Positions 43,846 through 52,377 are shown, counted from the first letter of the stretch. The stretch is DNA of 64,000 bases from DATBHW01 sp035307385 (GCA_035307385.1 DATGID010000110.1:124001-188000); one strand, 5' to 3'. Numbers and translations are program-made. Notes: generated from the sequence alone by a model not told the origin.

Positions 43846-44739
43846 ATGGCCCAAAAATGGAAATACGAATCCATCACGGAAGCCCATGAGCGCTTTCTCA
43901 CAGATTTCCTCTCCCAGCACGCAGTTCCACACCTCGCCCCTGGCACTCTTCTGCAAGAGCGGTATCAGGTCGAGCGGGTGATCGGCATCGGTGGCATGGG
44001 CCAGGTGTATCTGACGCACGATCTCCGCTTTAAGGATGCTGCTAAATGGCACGCCCTCAAAGAAATACTGTTTGAGGCTCCTGATGACCCCACTTGGCAA
44101 ACACGACTGGGCGACTTTGAGGCAGAGGCCACTAGGCTTTCTGTACTCAATCATCGCTTCATTGCCAAAATCACCGATTGGTTTTTTGGAGAAAACCGCG
44201 CCTATCTGGTCATGGAGTATGTCGAGGGCCTCACCCTTGAAGACATCCTCGATGGGACCAATGGCTTTCTGAACGAGCAGGAAGTGTGCATCTGGGGCTT
44301 GCAACTGTGCGATGTGCTGACCCACCTGCATACCCGTGAGCCACCGATTATCCTACGCGATCTCAAACCCTCTGATGTGATGCTCACCATGCATGGGGAG
44401 ATAAAACTCATTGATTTTGGTATCGGAAAGGTTCTCTGGCACAAGCCCAAGATGATCGGCCACCAAGGCTACTCGCCGCCTGAACACTATAAAGATGAGT
44501 CGGACCCGCGAAGCGACATCTATTCGCTGGGCGCCACTCTCCATCAACTGCTTACCAAGAGCAATCCTCAGAATGAAGTGCCGTTTACCTTCTACGAGCG
44601 CAGACCGCGCATGTACAATCCCAACATCTCCCCTCAGATGGAAGCCATTATTATGAAGTGTCTGGAATACCAAGCAGATGAGCGCTGGCAGACGGCTCAA
44701 GAACTTAGAGGCGCACTCAGACAGGCGTTCAAGGCGTAA
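43846..44739 (+). CDS. Ser/Thr protein kinase
   Basis: 297 residues with GGAAGGAGGAAG before the ATG. GIGGMGQVY (P-loop, near 47-55), ALKEIL (ATP-anchoring Lys), YLVMEYVEG (hinge), LRDLKPSDVML (catalytic loop) and DFGIGK (metal-binding) make a full Hanks-type kinase. Two departures: the usual HRD is LRD, and the Asn of the catalytic loop is Asp. The latter could weaken metal binding. There is no membrane helix or sensor domain. Higher in GC than its neighbours, so probably captured from the chromosome. Confidence 0.88.
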   Translation: MAQKWKYESITEAHERFLTDFLSQHAVPHLAPGTLLQERYQVERVIGIGGMGQVYLTHDLRFKDAAKWHALKEILFEAPDDPTWQTRLGDFEAEATRLSVLNHRFIAKITDWFFGENRAYLVMEYVEGLTLEDILDGTNGFLNEQEVCIWGLQLCDVLTHLHTREPPIILRDLKPSDVMLTMHGEIKLIDFGIGKVLWHKPKMIGHQGYSPPEHYKDESDPRSDIYSLGATLHQLLTKSNPQNEVPFTFYERRPRMYNPNISPQMEAIIMKCLEYQADERWQTAQELRGALRQAFKA

Positions 44740-44951
44740 AACGAGCGAGAAAGCGTTTATATCTCTCTCGTCGTCGCCGTCGAATTTCATCAAGCTGTTC
44801 TCTGCGTTTTCTCTTTGCCTCGGCTACTTCGGGGCTGGTCAATGGAAGTTCCCTAGCGCTCATAACACCAGGAATATGCAGGTTATATGCGGTCATGGAT
44901 GGTGTCTGAATACTTCTCCTATAGCAAAATGCCGCCTGCCTGTAAACAGGA

Positions 44952-45275
44952 TTATGCTGCTTTTGCCTGAGTCGGCTTGATATGTCGTGATAAGTCTTCT
45001 TTGGTCAGGAGTCTTGATTCTGAGCAGGTTGCGACCATCGCTACACTTGGTTGGTGAGAAAAGCCAACATAGGTAACTGCTTTTCCCTTTTTTCTGGCTT
45101 GCTTAATGGCTGGCAACAGGTCGGTATCTGAGGAAAGAAGATAGATGCGATCACAGCAGAGGGTTTTCCCAAAAGAAGAAAAATCAAAGTCTAACAGATT
45201 GGAAAGAGCGAGGTCTTTGAGTTTGAAATAAAAGTTGCTTCCTCCAATGAGGATAATACAGCGTTCTTGCTTCAT
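44952..45275 (-). pseudogene. NYN-domain nuclease remnant with internal deletion
   Basis: 107 residues from the ATG at 45275. The first part (IILIGGSNFYFKLKDL) and the last part (DRIYLLSSDTDLLPAIKQAR, GKAVTYVGFSHQ) are the two ends of a LabA/NYN domain (PIN-like RNase). The usual middle of some 70-80 residues, with further catalytic acids, is absent, the join falling at KTL-CDR. The first catalytic Asp (IDGSN in the family) is Gly. The reading frame is kept but the protein is unlikely to be an active nuclease. Confidence 0.65.
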
Positions 45276-45430
45276 TGCCTGATTATACCAGAGAAGCACA
45301 AAAAAATCCTGCAAAGACCTCGCGGTGTTGCAGGAGATTTTAGTATCTCTATTCTCTCAAAATTGAGCTTGTTTGTCAAGCAAAACGGTCTTGGGGGTCC
45401 CTAGAAGTCAAAAAGGCCATTCTGGACAGG

Positions 45431-46357
45431 CTAGATCGCCCTGGCAGTCAGCCGCTCGTATTTCTCCTTCGCATCCTCCCAGGTGGTAGGGGAGAGGCCC
45501 AACTTTGTTAAGACCTGCTCCATGTGTTCCCCTCGACGAAGTAGGCGAACTGCACAGGTGTCTCTGAGGATTTGGGCGGTGACTCGTTTGGTAATGCCAA
45601 TTCGTTTGGCACCATCTGCAATGGTCAGTTCAATAAAGCGGGGGGTATAGGGAAACAGGGTATCACTGATGCCAAACGAAGCTACATACGTGTTGAATGC
45701 TGGTGTAAGTTCTGGCGGCAGCTTTAATTTCCGGTCTTTTTTGACCTTTTCTCCAGTGTGTCGAATCCAAACTTCCGGTGCGTATGGATTGGACAGATCA
45801 AAGTGGTTGACTCGGAGAGTAAGCAGTTCCTCTTTTTTCATGCCGGTTTCAAGCAAAAGAAGAAGCAGAAGATACAACCTCACATCAGTGCTGGATGCTC
45901 GCACAAGCTGCTCACACTCGTTCTCAAATAAAATCTCTGGCAGGGGAGAAATGATCTTGCGGGCATGAATGTCCTGCATGGGGTTTTGGGATAAGACCTT
46001 TTCACTCACTAACCACAGAAAATAGTTTTGCAGGGCAGTGATTTTTCGGCTCACCGTTTTGGCTGTGAGGTTCGCACCTGTGGGGGATTTAAGATAGGCA
46101 ATCCACTGCTGCACATCTGTGGGTTTGATGTCTTTCAGTTTCTTCTCGCGCACAAACTTGTTGAAAAGGCGCACATCGCCGCAAAAATCAGCAGGGGTGT
46201 ACTTGGAATAGCCAGCACTTTGCAGGTAAAAATAATATGCCGGGATGGTTAAGCGTACCGTTGCCTCGGCTGTTGGCACTACGATCTGGAATGGCTGAGC
46301 GAGAACAGCAGTTTCTCCTGCTTTTCTGCGAAACAAGGGTAATTGCGCAGCATCCAT
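45431..46357 (-). CDS. Tyrosine recombinase-like protein with altered active site
   Basis: 308 residues. A core-binding SAM-like domain (about 35-135; SKYTPADFCGDVRLFNKFVREK) is followed by a catalytic-like domain. The usual R of TGLR is Lys (ETGMKKEEL), the HxLR box reads QILRDT, and the second His is replaced in LGLSPTT; a Tyr remains at KEKYERL. With two or three of the catalytic residues gone it is probably not an ordinary recombinase. It may be a DNA-binding relic or a changed enzyme. It lies 20 kb from the serine integrase and is not needed for the visible att site. Confidence 0.75.
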   Translation of the reverse strand: MDAAQLPLFRRKAGETAVLAQPFQIVVPTAEATVRLTIPAYYFYLQSAGYSKYTPADFCGDVRLFNKFVREKKLKDIKPTDVQQWIAYLKSPTGANLTAKTVSRKITALQNYFLWLVSEKVLSQNPMQDIHARKIISPLPEILFENECEQLVRASSTDVRLYLLLLLLLETGMKKEELLTLRVNHFDLSNPYAPEVWIRHTGEKVKKDRKLKLPPELTPAFNTYVASFGISDTLFPYTPRFIELTIADGAKRIGITKRVTAQILRDTCAVRLLRRGEHMEQVLTKLGLSPTTWEDAKEKYERLTARAI

Positions 46358-46395
46358 ACGGTGATTATAGCACGGCTGCTCAAGCGCAGATGCGG

Positions 46396-46893
46396 TTAGG
46401 CGGGAGAGGAGGAGTCTATGACTTCTCCTTCTTGTACCTGCTCGCTACCTGTAAGCTGGAAGTCTTTTCGCTGGGTTGCCTCAAAAAACGTCTCTCCGGT
46501 CTTCGTTACCATATACGGCAAAAATACTTCCTCCATTTTTGCCATGCCGATCTCTAGCAGCGCCATCTGTGCTTGTACCCAATCGAGGATATTGCGCCAG
46601 GCGACCCGATACGCTTGCTCATATCCATAGGTGTTTTCCGCGCCTCGCTTATGTGAGATAACCCCTTCCTCCCACTGCTTTTTGAGAACAGCCTGGGCAT
46701 TCTCCACACGGGCAGGAAGCTTCACCGGAATAAAGCGTTCATGAGCCTTGATCGTAAATGAAATTCCCTGTACACGCCCATCATCGCCATACTCAAAAGA
46801 AATTTGTTTTGCCCCATGACTAACCAGAGTTTGCTGAAGCTCTGCAATTATGCTGTCTATTGGCTTGTCTGAAGTGTAATTTTTTATTGCCAT
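46396..46893 (-). CDS. Hypothetical protein of plasmid/phage type
   Basis: 165 residues. GVISFTIK-type strands (GRVQGISFTIKAHERFIPVKLP), a helical middle (NTYGYEQAYRVAWRNILDWVQAQMALLEIG) and an acidic end. The YRVAWRNILDWVQAQMA helix is a feature I associate with small proteins on phages and integrative elements of Gram-positive bacteria. Function unknown. Confidence 0.6.
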   Translation of the reverse strand: MAIKNYTSDKPIDSIIAELQQTLVSHGAKQISFEYGDDGRVQGISFTIKAHERFIPVKLPARVENAQAVLKKQWEEGVISHKRGAENTYGYEQAYRVAWRNILDWVQAQMALLEIGMAKMEEVFLPYMVTKTGETFFEATQRKDFQLTGSEQVQEGEVIDSSSPA

Positions 46894-47044
46894 CTTGCTT
46901 TCAGTATATCAATCAGCCACAGAGAACACAACATTTCGCAGAGTCCCTAGTTCCTCTCCTCATATCTTTAGTAGTTTTCCTTTTTAGGGCAGGCGGGGAG
47001 AGAACTTTCGGTCTCTGCGAAGGAAACAGAGTGGGCTTACTCGC

Positions 47045-47081
47045 TTGACAAAAAGTAAGGAAGCTGGTAGTATTTCCTTAC
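47045..47081 (+). promoter_or_regulatory. Promoter and operator of the AbrB/PIN module
   Basis: TTGACA (47045-47050), 17-base spacer, TAGTAT (47068-47073). The inverted repeat GTAAGGAA (47055-47062) and TTCCTTAC (47074-47081) spans the -10 box and ends three bases before the antitoxin ATG. This is where an AbrB-type antitoxin would bind to repress its own operon. Confidence 0.7.
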
Positions 47082-47083
47082 CT

Positions 47084-47380
47084 ATGACGCAATCCTTTAC
47101 TCCTACATCATCACAGAACGAGATTCTTGCCACCATTTCCAGCAAAGGCCAGGTGACAATTCCGGTAGTGGTTCGCAGGCAGTTAGGACTCAAAAAGCAT
47201 GACAAAATTGCCTTTGTGCTGGGACAGCAGGGAAATATCATAGTGCAAGCTCCGAAGTATCCAACGCTGGCATCCCTGCAAGGGGCTGCTGGGAGGTTGA
47301 AGAAACCCCTATCTTGGAAAGACATGCTCCGCATCGCCAGAGAAGATCATGTTGATGTGTTTTCAAAAAAACAGCGATGA
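47084..47380 (+). CDS. AbrB/MazE-type antitoxin
   Basis: 98 residues from the ATG at 47084. The N-terminal swapped-hairpin motif (ILATISSKGQVTIPVVVRRQLGLKKHDKIAFVL) is that of AbrB/SpoVT DNA-binding antitoxins. The C-terminal 40 residues would bind the toxin. Its stop overlaps the toxin start (ATGA), and the upstream palindrome fits autoregulation. Confidence 0.85.
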   Translation: MTQSFTPTSSQNEILATISSKGQVTIPVVVRRQLGLKKHDKIAFVLGQQGNIIVQAPKYPTLASLQGAAGRLKKPLSWKDMLRIAREDHVDVFSKKQR

Positions 47381-47799
47381 GTGCGGCTTTCATTGATACC
47401 AACGTCCTTATCCGTTTTCTGACCGGCGACGACAAACAAAAGCAAGAGGCAGCAGCAATGCTCTTTCGACAAGTGGAGGAAGGAGCCTTAACAATTGCCG
47501 CGCCAGATACTGTTATTGCTGATGCTGTCTTTGTCCTCTCTTCTAAGCGACTCTACCATCTCGACAGAGCAAAAGTGAGCGCCCTTCTCACCCCTTTGGT
47601 CAAACTTCCAGGCTTTCATGTGCAGAATCGTCTGGCGTTGCTTCGAGCGCTTGAAGTGTATGCCGAAAAGAATCTGGACTTTGGTGATGCACTCATTATT
47701 GGCGCAATGGAGAAAGCTGGATCGGACACCTTGTATTCGTATGATACTGACTTTGACAGCTTCCCTGGTATTACCCGTCAAGAGCCGAGAGCAGCCTAA
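47377..47799 (+). CDS. PIN-domain toxin (VapC-like RNase)
   Basis: 140 residues. PIN acids are present at the expected places: AFIDTNVLIRFL (first Asp), ADAVFVL, NLDFGDALI and YSYDTDFD. VapC-type toxins cleave tRNA or rRNA when freed from the antitoxin. Coupled to the AbrB-type antitoxin. It looks complete. Confidence 0.85.
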   Translation: MSAAFIDTNVLIRFLTGDDKQKQEAAAMLFRQVEEGALTIAAPDTVIADAVFVLSSKRLYHLDRAKVSALLTPLVKLPGFHVQNRLALLRALEVYAEKNLDFGDALIIGAMEKAGSDTLYSYDTDFDSFPGITRQEPRAA

Positions 47800-47826
47800 T
47801 TCTGCTGGGAAATCTTTGCCTCATAA

Positions 47827-48003
47827 TCAAATGTGCGGTGCCGCTGTTTTCCTTCTTACTATAGAGGGTCTACCGAATTCTGAAGGCATCTCGACAGCTT
47901 GCTCTACATTTGGCCCACTTAGTCCCCAATCTTCTGCTATTTCTTGCCGATTTTTTCCTGTTAATCCTCTTGCTCGTAATTGAACAAGATCAAACTCGCT
48001 CAT
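47827..48003 (-). CDS. Possible very small HTH-like protein
   Basis: 58 residues from the ATG at 48003 (MSEFDLVQLRARGLTGKNRQEIAEDWGLSGPNVEQAVE in parts). The middle could form an HTH. There is no ribosome site, so support is weak. It runs towards the PIN toxin gene. Confidence 0.3.
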   Translation of the reverse strand: MSEFDLVQLRARGLTGKNRQEIAEDWGLSGPNVEQAVEMPSEFGRPSIVRRKTAAPHI

Positions 48004-48086
48004 ATAAGCAACGTTTTTTGAGACTGGCATGATCAATGGGTTTTGTACAGGTTGGAAGGCTTTGGTTACCCATCAAACCCATAGTA

Positions 48087-48115
48087 TTGACAAGTAAACA
48101 GTGTTTTGTTATAAT
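48087..48115 (+). promoter_or_regulatory. Consensus sigma-70-type promoter
   Basis: TTGACA (48087-48092), exactly 17 bases, TATAAT (48110-48115). The downstream ATG at 48134 leaves a leader of only about 12 bases. Confidence 0.75.
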
Positions 48116-48133
48116 AGCGTCTGCTTAATCACC

Positions 48134-48424
48134 ATGAGAGAATTTGAACCAAGAGAAGACCTACCAGCAGTAAAAAATGGAGGAGATGCGTATCCTTATC
48201 ATACTGTGAAAGTTAGAAGAAGAAGGTTCCTCGGACCAAAGTATGAAGTGTTTGGTATTACACACCCTTATTCAGCAACACATGCCACTAACGGATATTA
48301 TCCTACAGGTGAAATTTATACTGCTCGTGAAGAAGCCCAGCAGGCAGCTAAAAATTATACGGAATTTATGAAACAAGAGCGAAGAGAGCAAAGACATGAC
48401 TTTCTGAGAAGACTTTTTAGATAA
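48134..48424 (+). CDS. Small hypothetical protein under a consensus promoter
   Basis: 96 residues from the ATG at 48134, chosen because the perfect promoter upstream excludes the longer frame. Basic (KVRRRRFLGPKYEVFGI), with the pattern of a small beta-hairpin followed by a charged helix. No family recognised. The strong promoter suggests high expression. Confidence 0.6.
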   Translation: MREFEPREDLPAVKNGGDAYPYHTVKVRRRRFLGPKYEVFGITHPYSATHATNGYYPTGEIYTAREEAQQAAKNYTEFMKQERREQRHDFLRRLFR

Positions 48425-48520
48425 CCATCCTCTTGATTAGATAAGGTGGCTTCATCTGTATTACTAAATGACCCTTTGGTGAGACAAAACAATAGGCACT
48501 AAATCTGATATCATAAACTC

Positions 48521-49114
48521 ATGCGGATACTTTTTCTCCGTCATGGTCAGACAGCAACCAACCTTAAAGCTGCCGTTCATAAAAAGGACGATCAGGAACT
48601 ATTGGACGATGTAGGCTGTTGGCAAGCGGACCAGTTGGCGGGTGTTTGCCTAAGAGAAAAAGTTGAGGCCATCTACTGCTCACCTGAGAAACGAGCACTG
48701 CAAACAACAGAGATTATCGGCGGTGTGTTGCACCTACAACCTATCGTTATCGAAGACTTACGTGAGCGGGACTGGGGTGACTGGTCAGGCAAGCAATGGG
48801 TAGAGATACAATCTTACCTACAGCCGATGGCTCCAGACGAGCGCTACACATTCATTCCGCCAAACGGTGAGAGTTGGCAACAGATGGAAAATAGACTCAA
48901 GAGGACACTGCAAACAGTTACTACATCAAAGAATGATTGTATCGCAGTTGTCACACATGGCGGCGCGCTCCGAGCGCTCATGCCTATCTTGAAGAGCCAA
49001 CCAAAAGAGACAAGCTTTCAATATGAGTTTAAAAACGCCTCGGTAACGATCTTTGAGTTAAGCAGCGGTGTATGGCATGATGTGTCAGAGAACGACACTA
49101 CCCACTTGCTTTGA
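48521..49114 (+). CDS. Histidine phosphatase (phosphoglycerate mutase-like)
   Basis: 197 residues. LFLRHGQT carries the catalytic RHG, with the second His in VVTHGGALRAL and Arg/Glu partners in YCSPEKRALQTTE and RERDWGDWSG. The family includes CobC, broad phosphatases and phosphoglycerate mutases. The specific substrate is not visible. It is complete, with its own gap upstream and downstream, and probably cargo. Confidence 0.85.
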   Translation: MRILFLRHGQTATNLKAAVHKKDDQELLDDVGCWQADQLAGVCLREKVEAIYCSPEKRALQTTEIIGGVLHLQPIVIEDLRERDWGDWSGKQWVEIQSYLQPMAPDERYTFIPPNGESWQQMENRLKRTLQTVTTSKNDCIAVVTHGGALRALMPILKSQPKETSFQYEFKNASVTIFELSSGVWHDVSENDTTHLL

Positions 49115-49215
49115 CCGCCTGCTACCGTGCCAAAAACGAGTGTTTGCTAAAACAAGTTTCTTTCACATCTAATCTGTCTAATCCCTGATGTAAGATTTGG
49201 ACACACTTCTTCCTC

Positions 49216-49488
49216 TCAAGTGTTATGTGGATTCCTGCTACCTCTCAAATGTTCCATCACCCACATACGAACTAAGGTGGTTGGGCCTATCCCCTTCTGT
49301 TGCGCTTCTTTCCGAAGTTCTCCGAGTGTTTCTGGGTCCAGTCTAATGCTAAGACCTTCTGAGAGCTTCTTTGCAAAGCGCACTCTGACAGGTTTGAAAT
49401 CATAGTCGGTCATATCATGCGTATCAAACCACTCAGCCATCTCCTGGCGGTTCTTAAAATCTGGTATTGGTTTCTTTGTGTCTGTCAT
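49216..49488 (-). CDS. brnA: BrnA-like antitoxin
   Basis: 90 residues. The N-terminal part (IPDFKNRQEMAEWFDTHDMTDY) and the ribbon-helix-helix (KKLSEGLSIRLDPETLGELRKEA, GPTTLVRMWVMEHL) match CopG/BrnA antitoxins. The ATG overlaps the BrnT stop (ATGA). In known pairs it neutralises BrnT and represses the operon. Confidence 0.82.
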   Translation of the reverse strand: MTDTKKPIPDFKNRQEMAEWFDTHDMTDYDFKPVRVRFAKKLSEGLSIRLDPETLGELRKEAQQKGIGPTTLVRMWVMEHLRGSRNPHNT

Positions 49489-49775
49489 GCTGCCTCACCT
49501 CCTTTTATCCATGTTTCATATGCTCGCCGTTCTTTTTTGCTGGCATCCCGGCACGAAACGGTGTAGTACACGCCTTCCTCTGATTCAGGGTCAAGAAACG
49601 CTGAAATAATTCGGCCTGTACTTGTTTTGCCCGTTACTCGAATGCGCCCCTTTTTGGCTCCATCTGTTTGTGGGTCTGCCTGGCACATCTCTTCTACTTC
49701 ATCGGGTGTTACGTTATGGCGAGCGATATGTGTTTTATTCCAGTCGTCCCACACTAGGTGTTTGATAAAAATCAT
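49485..49775 (-). CDS. brnT: BrnT-like toxin
   Basis: 96 residues from the ATG at 49775. VWDDWNKTHIARHNVTPDEVEEMCQ and the later GRIISAFLDPESEEGVYYTVSCRDASKKERRAYE fit BrnT, a RelE-fold ribonuclease that inhibits translation. Toxin first, antitoxin second is the normal order for brnTA. Confidence 0.82.
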   Translation of the reverse strand: MIFIKHLVWDDWNKTHIARHNVTPDEVEEMCQADPQTDGAKKGRIRVTGKTSTGRIISAFLDPESEEGVYYTVSCRDASKKERRAYETWIKGGEAA

Positions 49776-49834
49776 AGCAAGCACACTATGATTGTACTAC
49801 AATGCGCTGCAAAGTCAAGTCATACCTAGCGCCG

Positions 49835-49872
49835 TATCAGTCTCATCAAATGTTCGTTTGATGAGACTGATA
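49835..49872. repeat. Perfect palindrome, copy a of a dispersed family
   Basis: 16-base arms (TATCAGTCTCATCAAA and its complement) with a 6-base loop. It lies between the hypothetical gene at 49934 and brnT. Core TCTCATCAAA is shared with the palindromes at 51081, 51840, 53689 and 54511. Confidence 0.75.
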
Positions 49873-49933
49873 AAAATTACCTCAACTTGAATTGGGAAAA
49901 GGAATAAGGAAATAGGAATACGAAGAAATACCA

Positions 49934-50983
49934 TTATGCTGCTTTTGGTTGAAATACCGCTGCTATCCTTTCAGAAATAGCCTGCATAGTAGCCAGTTTC
50001 TCAGGGCTTACAACAGGAAAATTCTGATAACTCTTGCTTCGGGCATCAACTACTGAGACTACCAGTGAAGGAGGAACAGATTTTGTTTTATCTGAATACT
50101 CTTTTGCCAGCCCACCTTGAAGCATATTTCCTGATCTTTGCCATAGCTCCTTTTTTCTGTCTACTTGAGAATCTATATGCTCACCAACTCTTCCAAATCG
50201 CAAGCTAATTCTGAATCCATCCCTTTCGCCTAACACAAATGCTTCTGATATTGGATGACCGTATCTATCTCTTGACATGAAATGGTCTGCTATAGCTTTC
50301 CCCGTGATGCGTCCTCTTCGATCTTTGCCGGTGGTAGCAGGCACTGTTCCAAGTCGAGAGGCTACATCATCCATATCAATACGAAACTGGTCGTTCTGGG
50401 GAGCATATTCAATTGTGACGTTCTTCCTGCGTGTTGCCCGCTCAACGCCAAGAGCCTCTGCAAGAGCAATTTCTGGTTTTTCCCCAACATAGGCAGCGCT
50501 AATGCCAAGGGCGTATTCTGCTGGTTCTCCTTGGGGTAATTTTTCAATTTCTATGCTTGTTTTATGAAAGACTCCATACCCATCATAATCATAAGACCTC
50601 CTCCATTGCCCTCGCTCTTCAATTCGTGGGTGGGCTTCACTGAGCATGACATCTACAAATTCTCCCCCAAACTCTGCTGGTGCGTTTCTGGAAAAACGGC
50701 GCATGCCTTCATCTACCCCATACGCATCTGAGTAGGCTTTAAGATTAAATGCACGAGTTCCCTTACTTTCTTCTATTTTTCCTGAGGCGTATAAATAGAG
50801 CGTTGCCCGAACACTATCCCAATTAGGAAGAGGTATCCCACTTAAGAATTCACTACTTCTCACACCAGTGACAAGTGTTTCTTTGCTGGGAATAGCTAAT
50901 TCTATTCCTCCTGCATGTTCGCTCGCCCTAGGAACAACTTTCTTTCCTCGGCCTGGCTTCAATCTCTCAAGAAACCCACTCAT
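49934..50983 (-). CDS. Hypothetical element protein
   Basis: 349 residues. Soluble, mixed alpha/beta, basic N-terminus. Segments such as YDYDGYGVFHKTSIEIEKLP and VPPSLVVSVVDARSKSYQNFPVVSPEKL look well folded, but I do not recognise the family. It resembles in size and style the unknown gene at 56295. Its promoter region contains palindrome copy b of the dispersed family. Confidence 0.6.
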   Translation of the reverse strand: MSGFLERLKPGRGKKVVPRASEHAGGIELAIPSKETLVTGVRSSEFLSGIPLPNWDSVRATLYLYASGKIEESKGTRAFNLKAYSDAYGVDEGMRRFSRNAPAEFGGEFVDVMLSEAHPRIEERGQWRRSYDYDGYGVFHKTSIEIEKLPQGEPAEYALGISAAYVGEKPEIALAEALGVERATRRKNVTIEYAPQNDQFRIDMDDVASRLGTVPATTGKDRRGRITGKAIADHFMSRDRYGHPISEAFVLGERDGFRISLRFGRVGEHIDSQVDRKKELWQRSGNMLQGGLAKEYSDKTKSVPPSLVVSVVDARSKSYQNFPVVSPEKLATMQAISERIAAVFQPKAA

Positions 50984-51080
50984 AATAAGGGGTGAATTGT
51001 CCCATAATATTGCTCGCTTGTCAAGAGGAAGCAGCGCACAATGCAGCTTGTCAGGATGTGGATGAATCTACCAACCTACT

Positions 51081-51114
51081 CAGCGTCTCAACAAACGTCC
51101 GTTTGTTGAGGCTG
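51081..51114. repeat. Palindrome, copy b of the dispersed family
   Basis: CTCAACAAAC and GTTTGTTGAG arms, extended by CAGC/GCTG with a two-base bulge, around a 4-base loop. It lies between divergent genes at 50983 and 51160, as an operator would. Confidence 0.75.
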
Positions 51115-51159
51115 TGGCAACTAGACAAGCTATGATTAAGATTCTGCTATAATACCTTC

Positions 51160-51774
51160 ATGCCCAGTGATTTTGTAAAAGTCGGATACAACAAAGCAGC
51201 CGAGGATTATGCTGCTAAAAGAGATCAATTCAACAACCTTAAATATCTTGAAAAGCTTGATGCTCTGCTTCGACCTCAATCCTCTATCCTTGACATTGGT
51301 TGTGGTGCTGGTAAGCCAGTGGACAGTTATTTAATCAGCAAAGGCCATTATGTTACTGGCCTCGATATTTCCGACAAAATGATTGAACTAGCAAAACGGA
51401 ATGTGCCTAGTGGGCAATTCAAAGTTGAAGATATGTCGGAGTTAAAACCAGGAGAGTATCAAATTGACGCTGTTGTTTCCTTTTATGCGATCTTTCATAC
51501 CTCACGAGAAACACATCAAGAGCTATTCAAGAAAATCAATTCATTCCTTCCTGTCGGAGGATTGTTGTTGATTACGATGGGAAGTTCTGATTGGGAAGGA
51601 AGAGAGCAAAATTTTCATGGAACCGAAATGTTTTGGAGCCATTTTAATCATAAAAAGAACAGACAGCTTGTAGAAAGTGCAGGTTTTACTATTTTACTGG
51701 ATGAAATTGATGAGACAGGAAGCGAAAGACATCAGATCATCCTCGGAAAAAAGATAGCTCCCGTCGCAAGGTAA
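51160..51774 (+). CDS. Class I SAM-dependent methyltransferase
   Basis: 204 residues. SILDIGCGAGKPVDSYL (motif I) and VTGLDISDKMIELAKRN, then VKFEDMSEL-like and VVSFYAIFHTSRE (motif II region) mark a class I methyltransferase of the UbiE/Tam type acting on small molecules. A TATAAT box ends only six bases before the ATG, so the transcript is probably leaderless. The substrate is unknown. Confidence 0.85.
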   Translation: MPSDFVKVGYNKAAEDYAAKRDQFNNLKYLEKLDALLRPQSSILDIGCGAGKPVDSYLISKGHYVTGLDISDKMIELAKRNVPSGQFKVEDMSELKPGEYQIDAVVSFYAIFHTSRETHQELFKKINSFLPVGGLLLITMGSSDWEGREQNFHGTEMFWSHFNHKKNRQLVESAGFTILLDEIDETGSERHQIILGKKIAPVAR

Positions 51775-51839
51775 CTATTCCCAACCTCTGCTTCCTCTAT
51801 AATCTCCGTTGCGTGTACCCTCCTCCCCTACGCCAGTTT

Positions 51840-51867
51840 GTCTCAACAAACGAACGATATTTGAGAC
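51840..51867. repeat. Palindrome, copy c of the dispersed family
   Basis: GTCTCAA and TTGAGAC arms around a diverged centre with CAAACGAACG. It lies after the methyltransferase gene. Confidence 0.6.
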
Positions 51868-51909
51868 ATTGATTTAGAAATCTGAAAAGAAGATAAAGGC
51901 ATCGGAAGG

Positions 51910-51950
51910 GGCCGGTGGAGAGGATGTGAATTAGCCCGCTTTCACCGGCC
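51910..51950. terminator. Stem-loop between convergent genes
   Basis: GGCCGGTG (51910-51917) pairs with CACCGGCC (51943-51950). No T tract follows. It may serve as a bidirectional stop between the methyltransferase and the gene on the other strand. Confidence 0.4.
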
Positions 51951-52014
51951 TACCACGGCATTTTGGCATGCAAGAGCCATGACAGTGAAGTTGTCCATCA
52001 CAGCACGAGAAGAG

Positions 52015-52377
52015 CTAACTATATCTCTTGAGATTTCTCTCCGGGTGCCTAGACAACACGACCTTGCTTATGGTAGAGGCAAGAATAGTCATATCTTGCT
52101 CACTATTGAGGTAAAACAGGAAGTGGCTCCTAAAGGTGTCGAATTCAATGCTGTATCCAGTGGCAATCTTTTGGGTATGGTCGGCATTCCACTTCCCTTC
52201 TATAGACGGCTCGCATTGCCTGATGTCTTCGAGAGGAATGGCATTCCAGGGGGGTTCAGCCCCATCAATAAGTATGTGATCCGTCGTGACCGTACATAGG
52301 GCACCCTCAAATGCTGCCCTCCCGTAGCCGTGTGGACCCGATGCGTACTTCAGCCTAACTCGACAGAGTTCCGCCAT
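52015..52377 (-). CDS. Small hypothetical protein
   Basis: 120 residues with AAAGGGG before the ATG. Beta-rich N-terminus (GRAAFEGALCTVTTDHILIDG, PWNAIPLEDI) resembling a GRAM/PH-like layout, followed by LFYLNSEQDMTILASTI. No family confirmed. A competing plus-strand frame (51979-52299) lacks a ribosome site. Confidence 0.5.
   Translation of the reverse strand: MAELCRVRLKYASGPHGYGRAAFEGALCTVTTDHILIDGAEPPWNAIPLEDIRQCEPSIEGKWNADHTQKIATGYSIEFDTFRSHFLFYLNSEQDMTILASTISKVVLSRHPERNLKRYS

Noticed and set aside
49835..49872. Palindrome as a simple rho-independent terminator
   Set aside because: The stem is perfect, but no T tract follows on either strand and related palindromes lie upstream of genes; a protein-binding role is more likely.
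51979..52299. Plus-strand frame of 106 codons
   Set aside because: Overlaps the minus-strand gene at 52015-52377, which has an AAAGGGG ribosome site; this one has none.
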